Shown here: one piece after another, positions 1 through 11,100 of the stretch
Layout of the letters: every line of letters begins with the position of its first letter
How positions within the stretch are numbered: position 1 is the first letter of the stretch
Assembly (NCBI GenBank): GCA_035529895.1
Contig: DATKVV010000070.1
Span: 1 to 64,000, forward strand
Length of the DNA stretch: 64,000 bases
Source: JAUWKC01 sp035529895
GTDB taxonomy: Bacteria > Planctomycetota > Phycisphaerae > Sedimentisphaerales > Anaerobacaceae
Reading direction: 5' to 3'
Notes under the pieces: model-generated
The model's input: the letters and a program-made list of their open reading frames with translations, nothing else
What the model was told of the DNA's origin: nothing
Databases searched by the model: none
Made by a program: the position numbers and the translations under genes

Positions 1-2
1 TA

Positions 3-131
3 AGAACGCTTCGCGTACAAGACCGCGATGATCGATGGCTGTCGAGAACACCTGCAATGGTCGCGGGTTTGACCGATCATGTTTGGTCTTTGCGTGAATG
101 GCTGAGTTATCCGGCCGTTCAATTAACATAA
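3..131 (+). pseudogene. IS transposase, C-terminal remnant
   Basis: The frame beginning at base 3 reads without a stop to TAA at 129-131. It encodes about 42 residues containing TPAMVAGLTDHVWSLREWL. I recognise this pattern as the C-terminal tail of a group of bacterial IS transposases (TPAMAAG-[LI]-T-[DE]-H-[VI]-W followed by a short helix). The rest of the gene lies outside the window, so it may be an intact element cut by the window edge or a true remnant. I saw no clear terminal inverted repeat in 132-228. The exact IS family is not assigned. Confidence 0.45.
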
Positions 132-228
132 GACACAAGGAAGCACTATTGTTTTCGCGAAAAAGCGATTTCTTAAATGGTATCAAGTCTGCAGTTTTGC
201 CGGTTTGCTTATAAGTTTATCAGTCCGG

Positions 229-2916
229 CTAATTCAGCAATTCGAAAGCGAAAAGTTTCACATCCTCAAGTTCGAACCGCAACCGGACAACTTCTACGGG
301 TAGTCTGCTCAGGTCGCTGTTTCCCGCCCAGGTAACCACGCGTCTGACCGAGTCGCCTCTAATCGGATCGCAGTCTTCGGCACGGAAGCCGGCAATGGGA
401 CTGTAATCACAATTTACCATGCCAACGCGGACGGACCTGTGGGCACTGACATTGAGCTCCAAGCGGGTACCTTCGACGACCAATGGGCGGGTGACAGCCC
501 AGCCGGGTTCTTCACCGGCATCCAATGAAACAAATCCGTCGAGCCTTTGCGCCAGCCGACAGAGTATATCCGCCTGGCGGCGGCGCAGGTGCGCATACTG
601 CCAGATTTCGTCACCGCGTCTGACAAGACCGTTGCAGGATAAGGCCTCAATCACTTTACCGCCGTCGATTTCCCAGCCGTTGGGAATATAAAAAGGTTCG
701 CCATAGTTTTTCCAGTTCAGGCCGTCCCGGCTGACCGCCAGTTCCGTCCTTCGCGTGGTATGGTCGTCGCCGATAATCCTCCAGACAAAGGCGAGATAGG
801 TATCCGGAGCCCAGCGATACTTGGTCGCCCGCGTGCGATAAGGCTGGCCGGCCCGAGTCGGGTAAAAGGGAATGGGAAGCTCACCTGCGCTTGCCGGCAT
901 CGGGAGAGTATCTTTTCGGGACGGGCTTTGCAGTTTTTTGAACGGCCAGGGCTTTGTAACCTCACGAGTGACTGCCATTGCTACGGCCCGGCCGCCGGGG
1001 TCGGCCGGACCCGCTTTGGCTTTTGTAGACATCGCTTCGTGGCGAATATAGCACACATATCGTCCGTGCTGGTCGTCCCAGAAGGCTTCCACGCCGCCGC
1101 CACAATCGAAAGGCAGCATTATCGTTTCGTTCCGCCGCCAGTGGAGGCCGTCCGGAGACACAAAAAGATAAATCCCTCTGGTCATAAAATAAGCCGTGAA
1201 CTTGAATCGCTCCTCAGGCGGTATGTTTGGGTTGGCGTCCTCAAAAATATTGCCCTGAATGGGGCCTCCCAGGACAATGTTGTTATTGGCCGAGCCGTTC
1301 CACTGGACTTCGCCTATTTTAGGTTTTTCAACAAAATACAGGCCGTCGTGCGAAAACACGACATAGTTGAAGTTTCTCTCACCCTTCCTGCTCCACATGT
1401 GGCTGTTGGTATATTCCAAGACAATTTTACCGTTGGCTTCGAAAACATTCCGGGGCCCCATCACCCTGCCTGGCTCACCTTCCCACGCTTCGCTGGCGGC
1501 AAACGTCACCACCTGCCGGTCCTGTGGGGGATTGACGGTAAACTTAAGGTTCTCGTACTCCTCGAGAATAGCGTCGTCGATAAACAGGTGTTTGCGGGCG
1601 CCGAACGGCAGAACTCCGGGCGTGGAGCCCTCTCCAAAAAGCGGCACGGGACCCGTTGCGGCCGCTGGTTTCGGAGGAACCGTCGGACCACGCCTGCGAT
1701 AATTTCGTGAAAAGCTGTCGGGGGGTGTGAAGGAGTCTTTGTAGCGGACGACATCTGAAACACGCAGTTCATCAAGATAGACGTTGAAAGGTTTGCCGCC
1801 CGGTCCGGTCAAACCCAGCGCAAAATTATCCGGGTCATAGGCAATCCCGGCATTTTTCAGGTCTTCGTCCGTATGCCAAAAGGCTGTGCTCGGAACGAGC
1901 TCTCTGTCGGCGCCGAGCCGGGTCCAGAATAATCGCAGGTAGTTGTTGCCTATGCCCTCGGCACTATATTCCAAAACAAAAGGGTACATTCGGCCTTTTA
2001 CCATTTGCATACTGCCGCCGTGACTCTGCAAATCCTGCGAGGTATCTATGACTCTATGACCCGCAATTTTCAACTGTACCTGGGCCTCGGATTCGGCGGA
2101 GAACGACACTTGCCCGCTGAAGGACGCCTGGATAAACCCGTGCCACCGTTCGGACCAGCTTCTGCCCCTGACGGCCCCCCATTGAAAATTGATTTCCGTG
2201 CACTCTTCCGAACCGCCTCTATCTTTGAATCGATAGCTTCCATAGTAGATGCCAACAAACCCCGGTTTAAAGCGAGCATTGTCACCAGAGGCAGGAACGG
2301 CCAAAGTCCCCGGCTCACACTGCAAAACGCCATCCAGATAATGTCTTACATTCTCACGGCATCGAGTTAAAGCCAGATGATGCCAGCAACCGTCCCCCAG
2401 TTTTTCTGCGTCTGTGGGGCAAGATAGGAAAAGATTGGCAAGTGTGCTGCAAAGCGTCAGAGCTTTTGCTCCTTCAGCCAGGTCTAATTGAAAATCAGGG
2501 ACCTCGCCAGGGCCAATCCGGATAATTACAGCATCGGCGAGGGGCAGGGCATCTATCTTCAGCCAGAACTCAAGCGTCCAGTCCTGCCCTGCCAGAGTCG
2601 ACAGCAGCTTCTCAGGAGGCCCTACAGGGTCCAATGCGTGGCTGGCAAAAACCGCGGCGGCCTTCTTTTCGGCTGCAAGGCTTAAGGCGTTGCCGAACTT
2701 GCCGGGTACGAGGGCTCCTTCTGACAACCGAAGGTCGTACCAATTGGTGCCGGCATCGGTGAGGGTCATGTTAAGATAATGCGGTTCATCAAAAAGCCAT
2801 AAAGCTGCCGTATGCTTGTCAGCGAAACTGGGGAATAAGTTCTCTTGCGAGAATGCCGGGCACGCTGCAAGGGTTATCACGGATGCGGTTATGACACTGA
2901 AAGAACGAATCCACAC
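229..2916 (-). CDS. secreted LamG-PA14-beta-propeller protein
   Basis: An 895-residue exported protein of unknown substrate. The start is GTG at 2916, preceded by AAGGGG-type ribosome-binding bases. Residues 1-23 form a signal peptide ending near PAFSQ. Residues about 30-215 are a LamG/concanavalin-like sandwich (LEFWLKI, WHHLALT, YLDGVLQ). Residues about 220-347 are a PA14 domain (VGIYYGSYRF, W-G-FIQASFSG, LEYSAEG, LRLFWT, VPSTAFWHTDE). The LamG fold seems to resume at about 355-398 (FNVYLDELRVSDVVRY), so PA14 looks nested inside LamG. A proline-rich linker leads to residues about 440-890, a five-bladed GH32/GH43-like propeller with repeated 'S.DGL.W' strands (FVSPDGLHWRR, AVSRDGLNWKN). A role in binding or cleaving extracellular glycan is inferred; the catalytic residues are not certain. 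The gene stands alone on this strand. Confidence 0.85.
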   Translation of the reverse strand: MWIRSFSVITASVITLAACPAFSQENLFPSFADKHTAALWLFDEPHYLNMTLTDAGTNWYDLRLSEGALVPGKFGNALSLAAEKKAAAVFASHALDPVGPPEKLLSTLAGQDWTLEFWLKIDALPLADAVIIRIGPGEVPDFQLDLAEGAKALTLCSTLANLFLSCPTDAEKLGDGCWHHLALTRCRENVRHYLDGVLQCEPGTLAVPASGDNARFKPGFVGIYYGSYRFKDRGGSEECTEINFQWGAVRGRSWSERWHGFIQASFSGQVSFSAESEAQVQLKIAGHRVIDTSQDLQSHGGSMQMVKGRMYPFVLEYSAEGIGNNYLRLFWTRLGADRELVPSTAFWHTDEDLKNAGIAYDPDNFALGLTGPGGKPFNVYLDELRVSDVVRYKDSFTPPDSFSRNYRRRGPTVPPKPAAATGPVPLFGEGSTPGVLPFGARKHLFIDDAILEEYENLKFTVNPPQDRQVVTFAASEAWEGEPGRVMGPRNVFEANGKIVLEYTNSHMWSRKGERNFNYVVFSHDGLYFVEKPKIGEVQWNGSANNNIVLGGPIQGNIFEDANPNIPPEERFKFTAYFMTRGIYLFVSPDGLHWRRNETIMLPFDCGGGVEAFWDDQHGRYVCYIRHEAMSTKAKAGPADPGGRAVAMAVTREVTKPWPFKKLQSPSRKDTLPMPASAGELPIPFYPTRAGQPYRTRATKYRWAPDTYLAFVWRIIGDDHTTRRTELAVSRDGLNWKNYGEPFYIPNGWEIDGGKVIEALSCNGLVRRGDEIWQYAHLRRRQADILCRLAQRLDGFVSLDAGEEPGWAVTRPLVVEGTRLELNVSAHRSVRVGMVNCDYSPIAGFRAEDCDPIRGDSVRRVVTWAGNSDLSRLPVEVVRLRFELEDVKLFAFELLN

Positions 2917-3763
2917 GGAATTTGCACCCCTTCTGTACAGACTGCCATGCCGGTAGTTCCCAACTTAAACCTGCTCAGATATACCGACCGGTAACAATCG
3001 AACTTCACTCCGATTACTATATCAAATCCATCTTGAAACTCAATCCTCATCAGCAAGCATTGCGGTGTGAACGATTAGGGAAACTGTTCAAAGTCAAGAA
3101 TCCCGGGTGTAAGCAGGATTTACAGCACGATAATTATCTCGCAGACGGCCTCAAGGTGGATGCCCGACTTGCGACAACTATCCCCGCGAAAGACCATTAC
3201 GAATAGGCGTACCTCCTGCGCCGCCAAAGGCATTATTATCTGAATCAGCGTACCAATGTTTTGGGCTAATAAAAGTCCTGATATTATCAGACAGCATAGC
3301 AGCATCAAAGCAGCTATAAACCGCACAGTCTGTACGATTCCTACCTTACTCACGCTTGTACCTGGAGAGGCTGAAATCCCGACAATCAGTGGGGAACTGT
3401 GGCGTAGGCCGATAAGTCATCAGAACGTTTTGTTTATTATATTTTATCCGGGGGGACTTCCAAAGCAGTGCGCAAAGATGCGGCATGAAGCAAAGTAGTG
3501 TTTGGAACGATTAAACTCGACCTAAAGTGGGGGATGAAATATTACGAAAAACTATTGTGTAATTTGCTGACACAGGAGGAGTGTAATTTCCCGGGCCGCA
3601 GGGGCATCAGGCAGCTAATGGGAAATAACACCTGCAGAATCGGGGGTAAGATACGGCAGAGAGGGTTTTAAAAAGACAGCGAGAAACAGATCAATCTGCT
3701 ATCGGTCCAGGGCAAGGGTCTCGAGTATCGCAATTTTGACAAGCACAGGTCGGGAAATTCTAT
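2917..3763. other. intergenic region, mostly no recognisable gene
   Basis: This gap of about 850 bases separates the minus-strand LamG/PA14 gene from the plus-strand TPR gene and must contain both promoters. The only ORF with protein-like character is the small membrane ORF at 3120-3353 (-), listed separately. The TTGACA at 3736-3741 is placed so that its -10 (TATATG) would overlap the TPR start codon, so I do not call it a promoter. Confidence 0.4.
3120..3353 (-). CDS. possible small two-segment membrane protein
   Basis: A 77-residue ORF starting with GTG. It has two hydrophobic stretches, residues about 8-32 (FIAALMLLCCLIISGLLLA) and about 35-55, and a short polar tail with two cysteines. 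Ribosome-binding bases are weak (AGG about 10 bases upstream). I do not recognise a family. It could be a real small membrane protein or a chance ORF. Support is the hydrophobic pattern only. Confidence 0.2.
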   Translation of the reverse strand: MSKVGIVQTVRFIAALMLLCCLIISGLLLAQNIGTLIQIIMPLAAQEVRLFVMVFRGDSCRKSGIHLEAVCEIIIVL

Positions 3764-5044
3764 ATGACGAAAACAAAATTGTCATCCTCACGATTGTGGA
3801 ACATTAAACGTCTGGTCCTTATCGTAGTGTGTGTCTCAACTCTGCTCGACGGGGGCACGGTCGGCGGGAGTGCAGATACGGCCGAAAGCGGACGCGCATC
3901 CAGAACGCTGCGATCGATGGCAAGGGTGTACATGGCTTACGGGGACTATGCCAAGGCGCGGCCGCTTGTGGAACAGGCGCTAAGTCTGGCCAGAACAAAA
4001 AAGACTTCCGATGCGGAGCTGTGTTCGTGCCTGATTGACACGGCCTGGCTTTATATGAATCAGGGCATGCTGACCGATGCCGAAAACATGTGCCGGCAGG
4101 GGCTGGAACTGCAACAGAAAGTCTACTACAAGGAGCACCCGTACATAGCGTATACACTCAGAACCTTGAGTTCAATTTATCAGGCACAGAGCAGGTATCG
4201 GGAAGCCAAGCCTGTTCTGGACCGGGCGCTGGCTATTATGCTTAAGAGTCATCAGGCTAATGACCCGCTGGTAGCTCCGTTTCAGGTTGACACTGCCAAA
4301 CTGCTGGTTGCCCAGGGTGATTTTGCGGAAGCCGAAACTTATTACCTGGGTGCGCTCGAAATAATCAATAACAGCTACGGACCGGAGCACCCGTATACAG
4401 CAGGGGTGCTTGGGGATCTTGCAAGACTTTATACTCTGCAGCAGAGGTACCTCGAAGCAGAATCGCTCATTAACCGAACGCTGGCCGTACAGGGCAAGAT
4501 TTACGGGGCTGACAACCATCTTCTGGTTCCCGCATGGGTGACAATGGCCAAGATTTGTCAGGCAAAGAAAGACTATGACCAGGCGGAAAGGCTGCTCCGG
4601 AAAGCCCTGGCGGCGGTCGAAAACAAACGTGGAGCCTCGCACCCGCTTACAGGGAAGGTTTTGAACGCACTGGGCGAACTGTATGTCGTCAGTGCCAGAT
4701 ATGCCGAGGCCGAAAGCGTCTGTCAAAAAGCCGTGGAGGTGCTGGAAACCTCGTTGGGGACAGACAATGACTATACAGCAATGGCTTTCAACAATCTGGC
4801 AAGGCTGTATATACAGCAGGGAAAGTACCCGCAGGCCCGGGCCCTGTGTCAAAAGGCCCTGAACACGCTCCAAAACATATTTGGCCGGAATCACCCCAAC
4901 ATAGCGGATGTGCTCGATACGATGGCTCAATTGTACCAAAAGACCGCGAATCTCAGAGAGGTCGCAAAGCTGGGACAGCACATAGAGGAAATCAACGCGA
5001 GCAAACAGGTCGCTTATGGGCCCATTCTCAGGCCCATTGAATAA
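3764..5044 (+). CDS. exported tetratricopeptide (TPR) repeat protein
   Basis: A 426-residue protein. The first ~37 residues carry a basic start and a hydrophobic core (LVLIVVCVSTLL), compatible with a signal peptide. The rest is a run of about eight 42-residue TPR units of the kinesin-light-chain type (TPR_10/TPR_12), each with patterns such as LARLY..Q..Y.EAE.L..R.L and a spacer 'GPEHPYTA' or 'GRNHPNIAD'. Such solenoids hold protein partners; no enzymatic domain is present. It lies convergent to the giant exoprotein gene and shares a terminator with it, so a functional link is possible but unproven. No strong ribosome-binding site is visible before the ATG. Confidence 0.85.
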   Translation: MTKTKLSSSRLWNIKRLVLIVVCVSTLLDGGTVGGSADTAESGRASRTLRSMARVYMAYGDYAKARPLVEQALSLARTKKTSDAELCSCLIDTAWLYMNQGMLTDAENMCRQGLELQQKVYYKEHPYIAYTLRTLSSIYQAQSRYREAKPVLDRALAIMLKSHQANDPLVAPFQVDTAKLLVAQGDFAEAETYYLGALEIINNSYGPEHPYTAGVLGDLARLYTLQQRYLEAESLINRTLAVQGKIYGADNHLLVPAWVTMAKICQAKKDYDQAERLLRKALAAVENKRGASHPLTGKVLNALGELYVVSARYAEAESVCQKAVEVLETSLGTDNDYTAMAFNNLARLYIQQGKYPQARALCQKALNTLQNIFGRNHPNIADVLDTMAQLYQKTANLREVAKLGQHIEEINASKQVAYGPILRPIE

Positions 5045-5077
5045 GTGAAGAATTCATCTGATAGTACCATTACAATC

Positions 5078-5113
5078 AAAAAGCCTGCCCCCTTTCAAAG
5101 GGGCAGGCTTTTT
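5078..5113. terminator. bidirectional Rho-independent terminator
   Basis: AAAAA, then GCCTGCCCC, a short loop, GGGGCAGGC and TTTTT. The 9-bp GC-rich stem has an A-run on one side and a T-run on the other, so it can end transcripts from both the TPR gene (+) and the giant exoprotein gene (-). It lies 34 bases after the TPR stop and 48 bases after the exoprotein stop. Confidence 0.9.
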
Positions 5114-5160
5114 ATATTCTGTAATGCCTCGCTTGTGCGAACTCGGTCTAACGCGTTCCA

Positions 5161-8100
5161 TCAGCCGCCCATAGCAGCCAGGCGAGCCTGAACGTACGCA
5201 ATCAGACTCTCGTTGCCGGTTTCGGTTACCGCTGCAACATACTTGTTCGCCGCCGCTGCGGAATCAGCTATCGACATTCCCATTTCGGTGTTCAGGATGC
5301 CGACGTATGCCACAAGAGCATCAATCCACTGTGCAGCCGAGGCATAACTGGTGCCGGCCTCGGGGCCTGCCAGTGCCGCAGCAATTGAAGCCATCTGTTC
5401 CTCTGAAGGCGGTGCGGGCGTCGTGATAAACTCATTGACAACCTGGGCCAGAGAAGCTATCAGCGTATCATCAGCTAAAACCGTAGCCGCGTCCTTGAGT
5501 CTTGCACACATCTCGCAGGGCTGTATATCAGTGGAGTAGGCGAAAGTATCGGCTACATACACCTCAATGGCCTCTTCCGCGACGCCAAGCTCGTCAGCCA
5601 GCCACGCCATCAAAGCCGGGCAGCCGCCTTCTCCGAACTCCTGCGGTTCGGTTCTTTCACCCGCTTCCCGATAAAGAGGCGCTGGCGGCGTCGGGTTTTC
5701 AAGGACCCAGGCTCTGCCGTCGGTTATGGCGGGATTGCCAAGGCCTGCGCCGCGAAGCACATAGTTATAACCAGTTGGGAACGGCCCGCCGCCTCCGGCA
5801 TACGGCAGTGTGCCGCCGAGGACAGCCTGGAACAGCCATTCGGTTATGCGAGAAGCCACCTCCAGCCTGTCACCGACCTGGCCGTTTGCCAGAGAGTTCT
5901 GGAACAAGGTATCCAGAGGAGTTGCAGCGTTAAAGAGCACGCCGTTATCAAAGGTTACCGTATCATATGCGTCGATGACCATGGCTCCCATGGGCTCACC
6001 AATTGGTTCAGTGTCACCATCAGGAACCTGTGCGGACTCAGAGGACAGAATGCTGACCGGCGAACTGACATCAACATCACCCGTTGTACTGGCCAGGTAA
6101 ATGGCCGCGTCGAACGGGTCGCCTGCTTTCCGGGGAACGCCGCCTATAACAGTACCTTCAACATCCAGGAACTTAATGGCAGCCCGGTCATCAACCTCGC
6201 CGGTAGTGTCGTAGATGCCATCGGCCCAAAGCTCGGCGTCTGGACCCAGCTTCAAAGTGTCGGCACTGATAATGACGATGGCCGCCTTCTGGTCGGGGTC
6301 TTGTGGCAGCTCGACGCCGATATCCTCAGCCTGATTGGAATAGCCGGCTATGATGGCACTTAGCGTGTCATTGTCGCCGCCAGGCGTGAATATCTTTCCG
6401 TTGTCGGCGATAAGCGATACCCCGCCGTTCAGCCCCCTCTCAACATAGCCGGCTATCAGCTCATAGGGCTCAACGACAGCGACGTCACCGCCGATGCTGA
6501 TGTCGCCATTCAACGCATGCAGGCGGATGTCACCGTAAAAAGACTCTGTCCGATCGGGCTCGGCCCACTGACCAGGATTGGTGGCGTTGGTGCGAAGCGT
6601 AATGTTACCGCCAGCGGTCATTGTTATATCATCTCCTGCCTGTGCCATCTTAAGTGAAATATCGCCGTCTTCAGATAATGCAGATAATGTGATCGTTCCG
6701 TTCCCCGCATACAGACGTCCGCCCTTGTCAAATTCGGCAGTGCCATACTCGCCTTCATCAATCGCTACGGCGTGAGGAGCCGGGCCGCCGATAAGGATGT
6801 CGCCACGCTCTGCAGTCATGAGCAAATCTCCACCAGAGCTCTGCGCAGTTTTCACCTTGATGTCGTTACCGGCAAGCAGGGTCATGTCTTCGCCCGAACC
6901 TGCGTATCCACCTTTGTGGACGTTGAGCACGTCCTCCTGGGTGTCGCCAAGGACCTGGGTGCCAACATTCTTTCCATCGCTGTCATACACATTCGCCTTG
7001 AGAGTGGGCAGGACTTCACCAATCACGATATCATGACCTGCCTCTATCCACACGCTGCCGCCGGACCAGGTGTCCCAATTCACGTATTTGGCCTTCACGT
7101 CGTTGTCGGCAAGCAAGGTCATATCTTCGTTGGCCCCTATATGTCCGCCCTGGGTGACGGTGACAACCTCGCTCAGGGGCGGCCCTCCGGCCCAAATGGT
7201 CGGAGCGACGACACCGGCGGTTATGTCGCCGGCTTCTGCGGTCATAGTCATGTTTCCACCTTCATACGCGGTGCCTGTCCACTTACTGTATGATTTTGCA
7301 TTCCTAAAGGAGATACTGCCCGCTGCCGTCAGTGCCATATTATGCCCTGCTGCTGTCGACAGCACGTCCAGGTCTCCGCCCTTGAAGACAAGGTCGCCGT
7401 CAACCGGGTCAAGGTCGTAGATGCGGAAGAGTCGTCCGGCGGTGATGTTGCCGGTGGTCGCGGTCATATCCATATCTCCGTCGGCAGACGCACTACCGAC
7501 CGAGATGTTGTCTCCTGCAGTCACGAGCATGGCCCCGTCGGTACTCAGCTCTCCGCCGACAATGACATCGCTGCCGGCTTCAACCGTCAATGCGCCGTAA
7601 CCTTCCAGATACGTGTCGGTATATACTCCCGGTAATAGTCCCGGAATTCCCGGATAATCCGCCGGGTTGACCGTCTCTGTCTCTACTCCGACAATCACAT
7701 CGCCTTCGACGGCGTGAATCAGGATGCCGTCGGCGGCCTCGGTATTATTATTGAGGTTGACGTTGCCGGTGGCCTCGACCAGGTCGGTAATCAGATACGT
7801 GGTAGAGTCTGAGGAAGAAATCGTGATATCGCCGCCGGCTTTAAGCTGACCGTAGGCCCAAACGTCTTCTCCGGCGTCCAGTACGAGGTCCCCGACCGCC
7901 GAGACATTGCCGGGCGAGCCGCCGTCCTCGGGATTCCACTGGTCATCAACGCCGAGCAGGATGTTTTCACCGGCCTCGACGGTCAGCGTGCCGTCGCCGG
8001 TTAAGCTCTTTCCGCTATCCAGCAACACATCCCAGTCAGCATGGAGCTTGACACCCGGCTCGGCCACGGTATTGTTCCATAGCCTGATATCCTCGTCGGA

Positions 8101-11100
8101 ATAAACGTCCGCATCAGGGGCAGGGTCAGCAGTAGATTTATGGATGTTTATGGTATAATCCGAAGCATAGATGTCGATAGTGCCACCTGCGTCCAGCCCA
8201 TGAACAACTATGGAGCCGGTATCATCGCCGGCACTATCAGCCTGCAGATACATATAATCTTCACTACTGGCGGGTGCTTCAAATGTGATATCGTCACCGT
8301 AAGCCTCCAAGTAGTCGCCGCTGGTTATAGTGCCCTTGGCCAACAAATCGCCTTCGCCGCTATAGGTACTATCCGCTTCCAGATACATATATTTGTCAGC
8401 CGCCCCTGCGTCTGTACCCGATTGTGCGGCGCCGTTGATTGTAATGTTATCACCGTAAGCTTCCAAGCTGGCGCCGCTGGTAAGACCCTGCGTCGTCAGG
8501 TCGCCGCTGTTATTCGAGGTACTATCCGCTAGCAGATACATATATTCACCGGATTGCGCCAAAGCATTGATGGTAATGTTATTGCCATAAGCTTCCATCC
8601 AGGTGCCGCTGGTAAGACTGTTGGTCGTCAGGTCGCCGCTGCCATCGCCGACACTATCAGCCCGCAGATACATCGAAGTTGTGCTGCTGGCCGGAGCTTC
8701 GAATGTGATATCGTCACCGTAAGCCTCCAGGTAGTCGCCGCTGGTTAGAGTGCCCTTGGCCAACAAATCGCCTTCGCCGCTATAGGTACTATCAGCATTC
8801 AGCAGCATCGTAGTTGCACTGCTGACGGGACCTTGCAAGGTGACATTGTCACCGTAAGCTTCCAGGGAGCTGCCGCTGGTAAGACCCTGCGTCGTCAGGT
8901 CGCCGCTGTTATTCCAGGTACTATCAGCTTCCAGATACATATATCCACCGGATTGCGCCAGAGCATTGATGGTAATGTTATTGCCATAAGCTTCCATCCA
9001 GGTGCCGCTGGTAAGGCTGTTGGTCGTCAGGTCGCCGCTGCCCTCGTCGACACTGTCAGCCTTCAGATACATCGAAGTTGCACTGCTGGCCGGAGCTTCG
9101 AATGTGATATCGTCACCGTAAGCTTCAAGCCAGTCGCCACTGGTTACAGTGCCCTTGGCCAACAAATCGCCCTCGCCGTTATTGGCACGATCAGCTATCA
9201 ACTCCATCCACTTGTCAGCCGCCCCTGCGTCTGTACCTGATTGTGCGGCACCGTTGATAGTAATGTTATCTCCCCAAGCTCTTAACCAGCCGCCGCTGGT
9301 TAAGTCGTCCTTGGCCAGCAAATCGCCATCGTTGTCCGGTGCCGGGTCATCATCGGCCTTGAGAGTCAAGTTTCCGGCCGCTTCGGTGGCGCCGCCGAGC
9401 GTGATATGCCGGTCGGCTTCAATCGTCAGGTCGCTTAGGCCTTTCAGGGTCTCGCCGTCCGCCAGGATTACATCGCGAGCGGCATCCAGTGTCTCAGCAT
9501 TTGTTACTTCAGTATCGTCATTTAGCAAAATGTCCTCTCCGGCCTGAACATAGGGAGCAGGAGCACCGCTGCCCCTGAGCTCTATCTTGTTATCTATTGC
9601 CGAGAGGGAAACTGTGCCGTTCTCGCTTTTGATGGTCCCATTGGTGTGCACCAGGTTGCCGCTGCCGCTGGCATTGTTATTAGCGACTATGGTCATGTTA
9701 TCGGAAGAATAAAGACTTCCACCCAGCCTAACACCGGAATTACCTTTGATTTCCAATTCGCCGGTATCCACTGTCACGGTACCATCGACGTCCGGCGTCC
9801 AAACGGAGTCGCCGCTGTCCACACCGCCAAATATGCTCAGGTTGCCGGGCTCGGTCTTATGAATGGACCCATTGGCATAGACCATACCATTCTCGGCCCT
9901 TATCTGCTGGTTAACCGAGCCGTCAAGCGTGGCATTTACTACATTCGACTTGGTAGCATCGGTAAAGTAAACGCTGCCCTGTGCCAGCAGGTCGGCGGCG
10001 GCAGTGAAACTATCTTCAATAATCAGGCTGCCGTTGCCGCCCGCTTCCGGCAGGCTTCCTCCGCCGGTCGTCTGAACATCTACTGTGCCGTCAAGGTTGA
10101 TACCGTTGATACCTGCACCGCCGCCCAGAGTGAGGTCGCCCTCACCATCTTTCTTGGTGACCGTGTTCATGGCCCACAACGTGCCGGTTTCGGCGTCTAT
10201 CCTCTGGTGAGTGGAGCCGTTGAGCACGGTGTTGTCCCACAATGTAATGTCAAGCCAGGCTTCAACCCAATCGCTAGCAAGGTTTATGGTATCGTCATCA
10301 GCGCGAAGCTCTATGCTGCCGTCAGTGGACTCAATGTTGCCCAGGACGGTCAGGTCGCCGCTGCCGTTTTCATAGCCGGGGCCCGGTACATCCCAATCAG
10401 CAAACAGGGCGATATCGCCGGTCGCCGTTACATTATCCTCCAGCGTGGCGTTGTCTGATGCATACATCTCCATCTTTGCAGACGAATCAGCGGGACCTTC
10501 AACTCGAATGTTCTGGCCTTCAACAAGCATATCACTATTGACACCCGTGGTCGTCAGCGAGCTCATTGCCCACATGTTGCCGCCGTCCTCAGCCGGAGGA
10601 ACAGGCAGATAGTCGGCATCCGCCCTCAGAGTGAGCGGTCCTGCTGCTTTCACGGCGCCGCCGAGGGTGATATGGCGGTCGGCTTCAACGGTCAAGGCGC
10701 CTTCGCCGGTGAGAGTCTTGGATTCATACTGGCCGAGCTTGGGGTCGAAGGGACCCTGGTCGCCCTGCCAGCCGACCCTCACGTCCTGTCCGGCCTTGAG
10801 GCTGACACCGTCAGCCGCCAACGTGTTGTTGGCCAGCCAGATATCCCGGCCGGCTTCAACGGCCGGGTCAGTCGCGTTGTACCTGAGGAATATCGCATCA
10901 TCCGACCCATCAGGCCCTTCGTCCAGCGCGGCAATCTTGACATCCTGGCCGGCGTCGATGGGCCCGTAGGCCTCCACCTTGCCAAGGTCGGATTTGACTA
11001 AGATATCACCGATTACGGCCGTCAGCGTCTTGGTTGTTATGGTACCGGGGGTATCACTGTCATCAAGGCTGATAAATGTCTCAGCGCGCGCTTCGATGGA

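Noticed and set aside
3736..3769. TTGACA...TATATG as promoter for the TPR gene
   Set aside because: The spacer is 19 bases and the -10 would overlap the ATG at 3764, leaving no room for a transcript start before the gene.
8140..9240. Plus-strand ORFs opposite the exoprotein repeat array (for example 8140-8532 and 8833-9240) with mutually similar repeated translations
   Set aside because: They are antisense shadows of the tandem repeats in the minus-strand exoprotein; their similarity to each other comes from the repeat DNA, and they lack ribosome-binding sites or family motifs.
8215..9336. Regular repeat array considered as CRISPR
   Set aside because: Units are 130-160 bp, coding, in frame and similar over their whole length; there are no short identical repeats with unique spacers.
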